The translations under genes and the position numbers were made by a program. DNA of 64,000 bases, taken from assembly GCA_003024785.1 (NCBI GenBank), contig PUQB01000076.1, positions 443,936 to 507,935 of the forward strand, given 5' to 3'. Below, one piece after another: positions 47,986-61,308 of the stretch; position 1 is the stretch's first letter, and each line of letters starts with the position of its first letter. The notes beneath the pieces are model-generated. The model ran no database searches. It had not been told where the DNA came from and worked only from the letters and a program-made list of their open reading frames with translations. The stretch is from Selaginella tamariscina. Taxonomy: Eukaryota > Streptophyta > Lycopodiopsida > Selaginellales > Selaginellaceae.

Positions 47986-50382
47986 AAATTTATTTAATAG
48001 ACATAAGCTTGAACAAGGAAGCTTTATTTTGAAGAAGATACATGAATTTGTTAGAATACAATTAATGTTAGTGTATTAGTTGAATGTAAAAGCTATTTAT
48101 ATTTTGCACATTAATTGAGAAAAAAAATGTAAAAACACAAATGTTTTGTTTATTTTTCATTAATATTAGCGATATTATGGATTACCTAAGGGTGATATTT
48201 ATAATTTTGAACTAACCCATTCAAAGAAATATGTAATTATCATTATTCTTTATTTAAGATAAGGAAGGTTTAATATTGATAATGCAATATGACTTGACAG
48301 GATAATTTAAATTTATTTCATATATTTAAAATAAGAAGGTTTCATTATGATAATATAATATATATATTACTTACAATAGTTCAACTTTCCTTCAACATTA
48401 TGCACGTGGGCATGTGTAGATATGTGTTTACTTAACGTTATGTTGCACTGTTTAAATTCTTAATATAAATATGAGTGTATGTTATTATATGTATGAATTA
48501 TAATCTTAATATAAAATATGTGTGTACTAAATGAAACTATGTGATATTACATAAATAAAAGCTTTAATATAGGTGTTTTAAATATGTTGAATATGCATAA
48601 ATTCTATTTAAAAATTCGCTTTGTGGTGTGAGATCTACTTAGTTAGAGACTTTGTGGTTATTTTTACACAATCATTCACACTGGTGAATGATAATATGTA
48701 ATCTCAAACTTAAAACGAGAGTGATTCTGTTTTTAAAAATCATATACTATAAATATATAACATATATATTACATTACATTAAAATCACATTGTTAATTAT
48801 AAAAATAAATTTATATATTAAATCAGTAGTAAATTTTCATCTTCAAATTTAAATATTAAAGTTAAAAATAATTTAAATTTTAAATTAATAATAATATTGA
48901 TAAAGTTATATGATATTGCCTAATGTCTTTCATTTTTACTATTACTTTTTTATTCTAATCTTCATTAACTTTTGTCCTAACTATTATTAATCTCTGTTCA
49001 ATGATATTGTATACCACGTTATATTTTAAGTTACAGAATTTATAAACATTTAAGAATATTTAATATTTATTTATAAAATTATAATATTATTTTAAATCCA
49101 TGGAAACAACTTATAACTCAACTTTGTAATAATTAAATCACTGTTTTAGGTTAAGGTATGGACAATGATGAAAACAATAATTGGTATAGATAAACTAACA
49201 AGCCACATCACATATATATTTATATGTGTGTGTGTGAGTGTGTGTACAGTATGTTTCAAAACATACATAAACACACATCAGTTTTAACTATGTAAATATG
49301 TAAGTGAATATACTGCATATAAGTAGGATATAACAAATGTTCTATAGCACAATCAATCGGAGTGAGTTATTAATTATTAGTTATTTACAGATTATATTTT
49401 TTAAATTATGCATCATAAAGTGTATGGTTTATCCTGCAATATAACTTGATATTGTATATATCCTATGATAGATCTGTTCTGCATAAAGATATAAACCTCA
49501 AAACAATACTGACAATATATATATCTTATGGTAAGTAACTAAATTAGTACAGAGATAAAAATTCTTTGAATAAATGTTTTAGCTTATTTAAGCATTTTGT
49601 TTATATCTAAGATTTTATATTGTCGATAATGTTAAATATTCATGTAATGATATTATACCTAACCAAAGATAGTCTATTAAGTGAGTCTCTTTAAAATTAA
49701 ATTGCTGATTATAAATTTAATACTAAAGTTATACAATTGCTTTGGACGATTCATGTTCAGTTGTTACATAAATTATATATATAATATTTAAATTTAATCA
49801 AGCTTCTTCTCAAACTGTTAAAAACTTATCTTAAACTAATATTTCAAGCTGAACAACAACCATTTAAAATACAAATTAGAATTCACGTTAAATAGAAGTA
49901 ATACTTAATCATGTTAAAAGGCTAGTGTCACAAGTTCTCTTCTCTCTTTCACACACACACCCACACACTACTTACATACATGCACACGCACACGCACACA
50001 CGTACAAATCATATAATTTAAGATAAAGATAAAGGAACTTCGTCTTGAAAAACATAAAAAATAAAGGCTTAACCTTTAAGAAAAGGGGAAAAACAAAGAT
50101 TCAAAGGTAAAGAAACAAGAAGTAAAAAATAAGTATGTACATATGTGTCTTTGAAGTTCCGATCCGGACATTCAACAGTACCTTTGAAGTTGGAATTCGG
50201 ATATAGTCGAGTATTATAAATAAGGTAATTCAACTCATTGCTCACATTTTTCTGGCATATAATCAGTGATAGTTATCAACTTGGATATATCACATTCTCT
50301 TGTCTCTCATTGAGAGTTTTGGTACATTCTTCCATCGCAAGATCAATTTACCATTCCTCATTAATCACAAGATCAATTTACC
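47986..50382. other. AT-rich gene-free stretch
   Basis: About 2.4 kb with no recognisable gene. Short microsatellites of CA/TG type occur near 49,220 and 49,950. The last few hundred bases may hold the promoter of the ankyrin gene, including two near-repeats of AAGATCAATTTACCAT just before its start. Confidence 0.5.
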
Positions 50383-53300
50383 ATGGCCCTCTACATTCAG
50401 GTAATATATCTAGATTATGCATAATTTAATTACTCATTCCATGTTTTATATACTCTTCAGATCAGTTTGACCTGCAATTTGATGAGGATGACTCCTGTAG
50501 CTCGAACGGTGAGGTGTTAGACCTTACTAAGGACGAGTTTGCATTGCACCATGCAAGCAGGGATGGCAATTTAAGCTTGGTGAAGGACTTGCTTGGAGGC
50601 CATAATGTCAAAACGAAAATACTTAAAAAGGACAGCGATGGTGACTCGGTTCTTCATGTTGCCAGCACCGTTGATGTTCTAAGATTTCTTTTGAATGAGC
50701 TGGTGATACTGCAAAAGAGGGAATTTATCAGCCAAATCGATTTGGCCACACAGTGCTCCATATGGCTGTTTGAGGAAAGTGTGGAGATGCTTGGTGTTGG
50801 TTGACTTCCTGGAGGATCAACTAGCGGATGTGATTTTCAGAGAGGACAATGAAAACATGACAGTTCTACATCATGCTGCCAAGATTGGTAATTGAAGGCT
50901 ACCGAGATCTTCCTCTCTAAATTGGGTGATCAAGCCAAAAGATGAAATTCTTCGAAAAGATAAGTTGGTACAACATTCTTCTGGGCTGCTGCGGTGGGAT
51001 ATAGAAGTTTTCAAGGAGATAATGTCTAGGTTGAGCGATCACTATGAAATGAGTGAGAAAGACAATTATGGTGACACAATCCTTCATACAGCTGCTTGGA
51101 ACGGTAGTGTTAGCATTGTGGAGTTTCTCTTAGAGAGACTAGGAGATCAAGGTTCTAAAGATGATCCAGCAGAAAAACAAATACAACAGTAATGTTCTTC
51201 ATGTAGCTGTCTTTGGGGAAGAAGGATGTTCTCGTAGTATTGCTCGGCAAGCTTGGCGATGACACAAAGCGTGCGATATGTGAGAGGATCGTGAAGGTGA
51301 CACAGTGCTTCATGTAGCTGCTACTTCTGATCAGTTTGACATTCTCAAGGTTGTGACTACTGCTCTAGGTAGTCAAGCACGCAATATCATCGGCGAGAAG
51401 AATATGCGGGGAGAGACAGTTCTTCATCTAGCTGCTAAGAATGGGAACAGTGACATGGTAAATTTAATCTTATGGAAGCTAGGTGGACATGCGCAAGATG
51501 TAATACTTGAAGAGACTTAGATGGCAGAACAGTCCTGCGTGGAGCAATTCTAAGTCGCAATGTGGGTGTATTCAAGACACTCGTAGATAAGGTTGGTGAC
51601 AGAGCAAATGAAGAGATTCTTAAAAAGGATAAACACAACTGGACCCTTCTTCACGAAGCTGTATGGTATGGCAATAGCGACATTTTTCAAATATTGATAC
51701 AAGAATTGGGTGCTCAAGCCAAGGATGCAATTCAACAGGCAGATGAAGATGGTGACAACCTTCTTCACTTTGCTGTTTGGTTCGGTAGGAGCAACATGAT
51801 CAAGGAGATTGTGGAGATAGGTGGTCGCGACCTTTTAAGTCAAGGCAATCAAGTGAATGCAACACCCATACACCTAGCTGCTTCTGTTTGGTGGAGGGGA
51901 GACATATTGAAAAGTTTATTCCAGCTAATGAATATCAAGGTGCAAGAATTGAAAGGTATGTGACTAAGCTACATAATATTGAAATGATGCTCACACATTG
52001 ATTTACAGATATTCTCGACAAGGGTCGCACTCTGCATGTTGTTTGTGAATTAAACAACAAGTATTTGGTGGGGACTTTGCTCGATCAAAATACTGAAGAA
52101 ACTGTCAAAATTAAAGATATTATGGCACATGACAAGTTGTTCCTAGGTAACACTGCTCTTCATGCAGCTGCAATTGGAGGAGATCTTGATATTGTCGAAC
52201 AACTGTTGGATGTGTTGGTTGTTCATCATGCAACGTCAACAAAGTTAAAAATTGGTATGGACAAACACCTTTGCATTTTGCTGTAGCACAAAACAACTAC
52301 AAGCTGGTTCAATATCTAATTGAGGAACAAGGTGCTGATCCAGCTCAAGAGGATAATGCAGGCGTGACACCATTGCATTTTGCTGCTAGAAGCGCATCTG
52401 AAGAAGTTTTACAGCTTGTAAGCGATTCGCTCAGAACAGACTACAATATTAACCAGGTAACGGGCTTGGCTGGTCTTAGTCCTTTACATTATGCTGCATG
52501 GAATGGCAACGAAGAGGCTATTCACTGGTTACTGGGACAGAAAAGAAAACAAGGACCGAATTGATTTGGAAGTAAAAGACAAAGTGGAAAACCTAGCGCC
52601 TTGGTTCTGGTCAGTTCTAGGTCATCACCCTGATGATAAGGAACGTTCTTGTCGGGTATTGAAAACTTTGCTGCTTGCCCATATTAGCAAAGGAAGAATC
52701 CATTTACAGATGACGTTCAGAAGTTTCTTGAAGATCATCTGAATCTCGATGGCGAACTTTTAAATCTTGCATGCCAGGAGACAGTGCAAGGAGTCTATGA
52801 TGGAAAGCTGAGATTGAGTCCGAGCTTGATTTCATGTGCGGCTGCCTATGGTGATGCTACCACAGCTTCAAATCTTGCAGATGAGTTACAAAAGGTAGAC
52901 GACATAACATTTGTGCAGGAGTTGTTGCATCGATCTCGACCATTGGAATTTGCTGCTATGCGTGCCAATCTCGACGAAAGTAGGGTGAGTGTGGCAGAGA
53001 AGTTTTTGGCAATAATGGAAGAAAATGAGGAGCTTCATAAGCAACTAGAGTCCAGTTTCGAGAGGCTGCTGCAGAGTGGGGACAAAAAAAGCTTAGTGTT
53101 TGCAAGACGTTTGGTGAAACACATGCGACCATCTCGGGTTCATGATATACTGCAAGCTGAATTATCTTCTAGAATGATGGTTGACAACCCTGAACTAACT
53201 AAGATAATGGAGGATAAATTCAAGAACCTAAGGTGGGTGGATAAGTTCAAGTTGAAAATATCTTTGATTTGGTGCATGATGTGCCTCTGGCTTACTGGAT

Positions 53301-54176
53301 GGCACATCTCCACCGAGCAGAAGTACTCCATGCACAAGAATCTACAGAGGAAGTAGTAAAAAGATCCAAAATCATAGGCGATTCAAGCGAGTCAACAACG
53401 AACATCGTAAGATTCATTAACGAGCTTTCAGTCCATAAAACAACGGATAGCCGAACTAAAGACACAGGCATAGTAGAATCGAGCAGGCATGTGGTGGTGC
53501 TAGAGGGCTATCCCAACAATGTGGGCGATCGCACTGGGCGTACAGCTTTACACTGGGCAGTTAATTTTGAGAAGGAGATAGTCAAGGAGCTTTGTGGAGA
53601 CCCAAGGTGCAAGCGGGACGTGGTCGACAGGTTTGGAAAGCTACCTTACTCGTATGCAACGTTGAACTCGAATAGATATGATGATATGCTGGACTACCTC
53701 AAGTGGGATAAGTACTACGAGAGCCTGCAGAGGGATCGGGAGATGTACATTGATGCACTCAATGCAATCTTGGTTGGAGCAGCATTGATCGCAACCGTCA
53801 CATTTTCTGGCGTGTTACAACCCCCACTTCAGTATCCCATGAGCAACCTCGACCCAAATCCAGATATTAAGTATGTGGCCATCAACAAGGTGGACGTGCA
53901 GACATTTTGGGTGTTCAATAGCTTGTCCTTCTTTTTCAGCATGGCAAGTGCTCTGGCTGGGGTCATCGGGTGTTACCCAATGTTGTGGTTTTCGATTTGG
54001 CACTGGTTGAGCGTATTAGGAGGTTGTTAGTTCGAGCTGCCTTCCTTGTATCCATAACCTTTGTTCTTGCTGCTTTTACATCGGCTGGCTTTGCAGTGTT
54101 ACCAGAGGTGCTCAAGCTACGAGCTAACATGATAGCCACAAACTCCTTGGAGGATCTTTTTGTGTATACATGCTAG
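50383..54176 (+). pseudogene. long ankyrin-repeat protein with PGG-type membrane domain (ACD6/ITN1-like), frame-disturbed
   Basis: Plant ankyrin-PGG proteins sit in the plasma membrane and modulate defence and salt/ABA signalling. About 16-18 ankyrin units are visible between 50,560 and 52,560, for example DSVLHVAS, DTILHTAAWNGS, TVLHLAAKNGNSD, LLHEAVWYGNSD, NTALHAAAIGGDLDIVEQLL and TPLHFAARS. A helical region of unknown type follows (52,780-53,330), then one more ankyrin pair (GRTALHWAV), then a membrane part with IATVTFSGVLQPPLQYP, SFFFSMASALAGVIGCYP and VSITFVLAAFTSAGFAVLP. The eponymous Pro-Gly-Gly is replaced by PPLQ. Introns: 50,401-50,460 and 51,956-52,008 (53 nt). At least eight frame changes occur with almost no in-frame stops between, which is unusual for an old pseudogene and suggests recent decay or sequencing indels. 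Coding-like sequence may run on to 54,516. Confidence 0.75.
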
Positions 54177-55861
54177 GCAAATTTGCCAAGGCTTGGCGAG
54201 GCTGTTCACGCTCTTACACCTGACAGTGCATGGAGTTTAAGGAGACGCCGTTGGACGCAGGCTGTTCTGCAGGTTGCCACTTTAACTTGGTATACTAAAA
54301 GAGAGGACAGGATCGATCCAACACATTTTGCAGTGAATCAACCTACATCAAAGCTACCGAGACCAAGCAGCGCAACTCAATCCGCTCCCACATTTTGTTA
54401 TCAGGTGGTTATGCTCATTCTTATGTTTGGGACGATGGCCTGTGGGAGGAACCGTTCGCTACCAAGGAGAACCGCATCGATATTTCAAGTGAGGATTGAG
54501 AGAGGATGTAAAGTTTAATAAAGATATAGCTGCTTAATATAAGCGTGTGTATGAAATTGGTTTACTTAATTATGTTATGGAGGGGACGAAGAACAAGCAA
54601 AGTTTCTCTCTCTCTCTCTCTCTCGGCTTATACTATCGATATATGTTAGTATATCATATATACGATCTAATATATACAAATACGTCATTGTATACATCAA
54701 GGTGAACTGTTACTTCTCTCTTTTATATATGGTGTATGTACATGGGCATGTTGTAGAGCGCGTTCAGTTGTTTTACTTTTATTTAAGATTGAGTTTATTC
54801 ATAATCTAAATAACTCCTATACATACACAATTATGGATATCCTGGATATGCATGTGTGTGTGTTTATGTATATACGTATATATATATAATGTGTAATTGA
54901 AATAAATACACGTGTGTTCTGCATCTATGTGTGTGTAACAGCAAGGGAAGAACTCATATAAATATAATCAAGTAGCAGTTTATGTATAGTATAAATTATA
55001 TGAATACACACACACACACATATACATGTGTGCGTGTAGATATAGATATAATAGATAGATGATTGATTGTATATAAATCTTGTCATAACTACATGTATAT
55101 TATATGCAATGCAGTACAAATGTTTGTTTATGTGTGAACTTCATGTATACATGCATATATACGTAAACGTATTATTTAAGATAAAACTGTAAGATAAGAT
55201 AAAATATTATATTGTTAAATTGTTCCATTTTGAAAACAAAATCAACCTTGTTTTCAGTATGTATAATACAATATATATATAGTGTGTGTGGTGTATGTAT
55301 GTATATAATTTATTTATAAATTAACATTTACTCAAAAAATTATTTCTTAAACTATTAATTATCAAAGGATAACTTGACTTTTCACATTCATAAATTAACA
55401 TTTTGTGTTATTTACTAGGTCTTATAAACTTTAAAAAATAAAATATGCTTCAGTGAAGTTTGACAAGACATTTAATTTGAAATTTATTTAGTCTTAATTG
55501 CGTTCTAGTGATTCTCAACGGAATGTTAAATAGAATATTCCAGCGAAATAAAAATATGAACTAATTTTACATAATCAGATTTATACATATAGAGATTAAC
55601 TAGGTGCAGTGATTAATCTCAGTACTCATCTTCGTTATTCACTGTCTATGGGCGTTACTAAAGCCATTATTAATATATGCTTAGTTAAACCTATACATAA
55701 TAATAATTTAAATATTAAATTATATTAAGGTAGCTCCCAGATTAACTTAAAATGATATAGTGATCCTTGTCCAACTTCTATGCCTTTAATTTCTAAAGGG
55801 TAATTCAGAAAGGGTAAATTTATGGATATTAAAGAAAGTTAGGTCGCTAGGGATTCCAAGT
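54177..55861. other. 3' region of the ankyrin gene and intergenic DNA
   Basis: 54,183-54,518 stays open in one plus frame and could be a further exon or 3' untranslated sequence of the ankyrin gene; no domain is recognisable. The rest is microsatellite-rich non-coding DNA. Confidence 0.4.
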
Positions 55862-56524
55862 ATGAAGGCAACAATTATAATTTTAACGATTGTGATGGTA
55901 GCAGCGTTTGTCCTACCAACTGTAGTTCATTACTACAACCATACAACTACACAGATAATAAGGACTTCTTGTATGCCTTTGATGAATCTGGCCCATTGCC
56001 AAAAACAATATCTCAGGAGGATTTTGAAACTGCAGTGTCAAATGCATTCCAAACATGGAGTAAATTTATTCAGGTTAACTTCACTGAAGTTAGCATAGAT
56101 GAAGACCACCAGCTTACAATTAAATTGCATCTAGAGAACGTAACAAACGATGGGCCTTTCCGTCCTAACAGTCTTGCTCATGCTGATGTTCAGTCCTCTT
56201 TTATACACTTTAATCCACGTTACAACTGGTATACAAGTGCGATCATGAGGACCCCGATATGTACGACATAGAGACTGCAGCACTCCATGAAACTGGTCAT
56301 ATTTTAAAACTCAAGCACTCGAATGATACACAGTCAAATATGTATGTAAGCGCCAATTGGATCGAACTGATATCCTGAAAGCCCAGTCTATCTGGGGTGC
56401 TAGGGACTATCCAAAAGAATATGTTCAAGAACAGCTTATTCGAAGGGATTCTCTTGCTAAAAAGAGAATAAGAACAGCAATAGCAGTGATGCAAGGTCTA
56501 AATTCTTCACTTCAGCCCTGGTAA
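55862..56524 (+). pseudogene. matrixin (matrix metalloprotease-like) without visible prodomain, frame-disturbed
   Basis: Secreted zinc endopeptidase of the plant MMP family. The N-terminus MKATIIILTIVMVAAFVLP is a signal peptide or anchor. The catalytic domain follows at once: YAFDESGPLPKTISQ, AVSNAFQTWSKFIQVNFTEV, LAHADVQSSFIHFNPRYNWY, then the zinc site HETGHILKLKH and RTDILKAQSIWGARDYP at the end. The zinc-binding H-E-x-x-H-x5-H is intact. The usual cysteine-switch prodomain (PRCGxxD) is not found between signal and catalytic domain. The total is about 215 residues, short for the family, and there is no intron. Three frame changes in 660 bp, each leaving conserved residues on both sides. 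Confidence 0.7.
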
Positions 56525-56983
56525 TCTTATGCTTTTTTATCTGCTTTAATTTATTTTAAATAAAAATTCAGAATATGTACCATGTTTACAAGGGTAAAGA
56601 CTAGTTGGATTTTTGCTAGAGCATCCATGTTAATTATGCTGCCAAGTGTAATTTATAATGTGATAACTCATTGCCTTCTATTAAATTTAACATAAATTTT
56701 ATTAAAACATAATTAGATTTTATCTCAATCAACTAGAGCATTTGATGCAAGTATTACTGTACGAGTGCACTATAATACATAACCTAGCGTGGTTTTCTTG
56801 AAGGTTTCTCACCTTCTTATATCTCGAACGTTAATGTCCTTCGTCCTAATCCTAATATTTAACACTAATACCATCCATGTTAGTTTCTATGTGACATATG
56901 TGACATCCACCGTGCCATATAACTTCTATTTTAGTAAATATATTATATTCCGAGATGTTAAGAGGATACATATACGTTAACAT

Positions 56984-58656
56984 CTATAACAAACAGACAA
57001 TGATAACTAGTGCCATTGTTAAGGCAAAACTATCCAAGCTTGAGGATGGTAAACCTGAAGGTGGTGGTGAAGGTGGTGGTGGAGTTGGAATAGGCGGACT
57101 AGGGCAAACTGACAAGCCACACACATCCGAAGTACAAATTGTGTCTTTTCTCTCTCCACATTTCTTAATAATAGGGCTTCCGGAAGGGCATCGGGAACAG
57201 GGAACACATATGTTACAACCTAGCTGCCGGTAATGCTTTGTAGCTATGTTGAATTCATCATCCTCACACGTATCAACGCAAATGCCCTGTGCATGTAACA
57301 CACGCGTCAACCTTCTAAAACCTAAATGTGTGATTTTATATTACCTGTCGGATCTTGAAGTCAGCATAAGCACCCAAAACTGTCTTGGCGGTCCACATAG
57401 CATATTTCCCGGTGGATCGATCCTCATCCCACAAGCATACTCATCTCCTGAAGATATAACACTGAATCCTGCCCGAAGAACTGGCTCAGATATGATCCTC
57501 CCCAACACAGAACTTCATGTGTCTCAAGCTTGACACCACATGTGTGAGTCGATCCCGGCGCAAGAGCAGTGAAACTCACGCCAGAAGGTACAGAAGACTC
57601 CCCTCCATTGTTCGATCCCCAACATATTGAGGTCTGGGATGTAGGCAGTATCCCACAAACATGGGTACTACCAGCATAAATGGAGTGAAACACTTGGTCA
57701 GTGTCATAGCTAAAGCTTGTTGTGTCCCCCAGCAGATTGCACGGGAGTCTAATCCAAGCCACAGCTGAAATTCTTGCCCAAAGTAATGGTCTTCATCGGT
57801 ACATCCGGTGGAACACTCTGGCCATATTCGTTTCCCCCCAGCAGTCAACCTTCCCACTTGCGGACCTTATACCGCACGCATGCCACCCTCCACAGTTGAT
57901 CATCGAGTAGCTCATCTTCTGCAATCCGGTAGGCACGTTGCTAGCAGGAGGCTCTCCCCAACACACGGAGTGCGATCCCTATCCAACAAGCCACATGAGA
58001 AGTGTCCTCCTCCATTCATAGCCCATAAGGATGCATTAGGTGGTTGGACCGACATGTCTTTTGAGCAAAGTAGGACTCCCGTGTCAGCTGCAAGTACACA
58101 TACCGAACTGAAATCATGCTGCCATCCCCACATAGTGGCCAGGGTGTTCATGTAGCCAAATCCTTGTGCTCTCTTCATCACCATCAAACACACAGTAAAC
58201 CTGAAAAAAGTAGCTCACATGTAACTATTTAAATAGAGAGACTTGACTGGCTTGTATAACACACAGACACACACACACACACATGCAACGCACACGGACT
58301 TACATATACAGCACCTTACATTCAACAGATACATCTACACGCGTACACAAGCATATGGCAATCTGTTCTAAAATTAGTGGCTTAATCATTAGCAATAGAT
58401 GAGATTACATATGGTGTGTGTGTACATGAATGAGGTGCCATAACATATTACAAGAGAACTGATGTTTCATATGTTTTTAGCAGATGGCACGCATTAAACC
58501 ACACATGACTTATTATGGGTTGACCATCTCCTACAAAATACACATCTCTCTTGTACACACACATACAAACACAGAAACACCCACACATACACATTCATAT
58601 ATTTTTAGTTATTCATACCAGAGCATAAACTTGTTTAATCGAAATAAGAGCCTCAT
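56984..58656 (-). CDS. CRINKLY4-like receptor ectodomain and membrane helix, kinase absent
   Basis: Related to the CRINKLY4 receptor kinases that sense signals at the cell surface. Exons (minus): 58,619-58,656, 57,345-58,200, 56,984-57,286. Signal-anchor MRLLFRLNKFMLWFTVCLMV. Then RCC1-like 'crinkly' repeats marked by recurring cysteines and WG pairs (HFSCGLLD, WHACGI...SGKVDCWGGNEYG, NFSCGLDS, STHTCGVK, EVLCWGG). Then a TNFR-like cysteine module (CVDTCEDDEF...LGCNICVPCSRCPSG...CGERKDTICTSDVC). Then a Pro-rich hinge and one membrane helix FALTMALVIIVCLL followed directly by a stop. No kinase domain lies downstream; the next gene is the convergent metalloprotease. Two or three frame changes interrupt the RCC1-like part. 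It is either a truncated receptor kinase gene or a receptor-like protein. Confidence 0.72.
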
Positions 58657-61308
58657 GTCAGCCAATATCAAACCTGCCAAAAAAACATAAATATTATATA
58701 ATATATATAGAAGAATCGTTAAATATAAGTGTCTTGTAGATTAGAATCTGAATTGACAAAAATATATGCTTTTCTTTAGATTTATTGATCTTATTGTGTT
58801 TAGATTATAGATTTATATTGCCGAATATATACCTCTTTGCTTAATTTGTTTCTGATGATGTGGGAATGTACATAACATAAAGAAAATGTGAACTTCCTAG
58901 CGTATATAATGTGAAACTGAGCAAACCAAATATTATTAAAAGCAACTACAATGTGAAACTAAAGGGATACGAAACTAACGGGATATGTACCATTTTAGCT
59001 TAATTTAATCTTTATTTAGTATTATTTATACAGAATTAACTTAATTGCTTAGTTGTGACAGCTTTCACATAGTCGCCGTCAATCGCTGTATATTTTTCAA
59101 CGGAATGTCAGATAGAATATTCCTGTGGAACCTCATGACGCGTGTTAATACGTCCTAAGAATCAAAACGATGTGATTTTGACTTCAACTCAGAATATGAA
59201 CTCATTTTGAATTATTAATATTTTATATATATACACGTATACATTTAGTTAACTACTCACAACATTGAGGCTGCTGGCATAGTTATAGAATGTAGAAACG
59301 ATCCACAACCACCCACCGCGCAGGGCAGCACATGTATGCATATATTTAACAATAGAATATTATTATAATTATTTAATATTTAAATTGACATTACCCATAT
59401 AGTACATTACACACACATCTATATGGGTAATGTACATATATATCAATTTGAATAATTAAAACATTCTTGAATAATAAAATTAATTTTATATGGACATGTT
59501 CTTAATATATTCATTCAAATCTTTTGTATTTATTTCTAATTAAAAATGTTAAACACATCCATATATATATATATATAGTGTGTATGTATACATTATATAT
59601 ACATGTTGTCTGTACTCAATATATATAACTGGTATAATATTAAAGTAATATTATTATTTACCCCGTCCAAATTAATGTTTATACCATAGATTGTTTTTAT
59701 TTTATGTTATTGTTGTTGCTTACATAAACATTGATTAAACACGACTGAGGAATGTTAAATAGATAATGATTAAATAGTATAATTAATGTAATTAACAAAT
59801 GAATAGCATATTTTTTATTAAACATGCCTATGGTTTTGTGTAATATCGGGTCTTGGCAATATCGAGACTTTAGTAAAGGAGGCTCGTAAATTATTTTAGG
59901 ATATTTCCTAATATTCTGCTGCATATGCCAAGAATATTTTAGTGAATGTACATATTTGTCGGCATTTATATTCTCCAAATTAAGTTTATTAATGTTTAAA
60001 TAGATAAAAAAAAACCCTGCCATGATAACAAAAAGCATGTTTAGTACAATCCATTTATTAATATTGAGTATTTATTTATTAACTTGTATAAGATCCAATA
60101 ACTAGAAATTCATTGTTCTTTTGATAATCAACAAGTGATAAACTTCGCTATTACTTAAAACACATAATTATTATTATTATTGAATTTCATAAAAGGCATG
60201 CATGTAGTGAAATATCTAATGCACTTAGACCTTTAGAAGTAATTAACTAATTATCATTACATTCAATTTCCTTTTAATTTAGCTTTAAATAAAGATTCAT
60301 AGGTGAAGTTAAGTAGGTAAGGCTACCTTAGCCCATACCCTAATCAGTTTTTAAGGGTAAGCTAGTATTAATTAAATTCAATATATACATTGGGGTTGGC
60401 ACTTATATAACAAGTTCGTGTATATTAAATAAAATATGTTGTCAAGGCACTTTAACTTTTAATTCATAAATTACATCACATACATTACATATCATTCGTG
60501 AACATGCACGATTGAGTATATTACAGCTAAGGAGTTAATTAACTTTATTTATTCGATAACTTGCTTATAATATTAAAAAGCATTGCTAAGTACATATTTT
60601 ATAAGATTAATGATTGAAGTTTTGTTTTAATCACTTCATTTGTACCAACTTCAAAACAACACTCACAACTCAATTAATTACATATGTTAAATCACGAGGT
60701 GAACATTGTCTAAAATTTAGTTAAATTGTGAATTTTATACTTAATTAAATCATTGGTGTGAGTTCCTAGAAAGTCATTTTAACCCGAGTTTTCCTACTAG
60801 ATTCACATCTTTCGGTGAAGGTTTTTAGAGTTACATATGATGAGATGCACACGTGGCATTAAATAAAAACTTTAACACTCCTGTTTAGTAGATAATAACA
60901 ACACTAAAATACTATTCACAATTATGCATTGCAATTCATTATCTAGTTTTTATTTTACAATCTTAAATATATAAGTTTTGAAATACAAGATGAGGTCCTC
61001 AGGTATACATGGTGTGTAGTTTTAATAAAAAAAATTAGAATATATATATCAACATCTGAATAATAAAAAGGGTAAGGATTATATAAAATATACCTTTTGT
61101 ATATTTTAATATACATGCTTAGTTGCTTAACATGAAAGCCATGTGGGATATTAGGCACATCACAGTTGACATGGAGGCCACATGGATATTAAGTTCGTGT
61201 TTAGGTTGCCCTAGTATTTTAACTTTTCAAGCTACTTAGAAGTACCTTTAATTTTCTACCTTTTGACCACTTTAATATAAGAGTTTAATAATCCGTAGTT
61301 CCGTAAGG
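58657..61308. other. AT-rich gene-free stretch
   Basis: About 2.6 kb with no recognisable gene. Several TATATATA tracts occur, and ACATCTATATGGGTAATGTA lies close to the inverted ATTACCCATATAGTACATTA near 59,390-59,430, a small inverted repeat. Confidence 0.45.

Noticed and set aside
54183-54518. 111-residue frame after the ankyrin-PGG gene as a separate gene
   Set aside because: No domain and no start context. More likely 3' part or untranslated region of the ankyrin gene.
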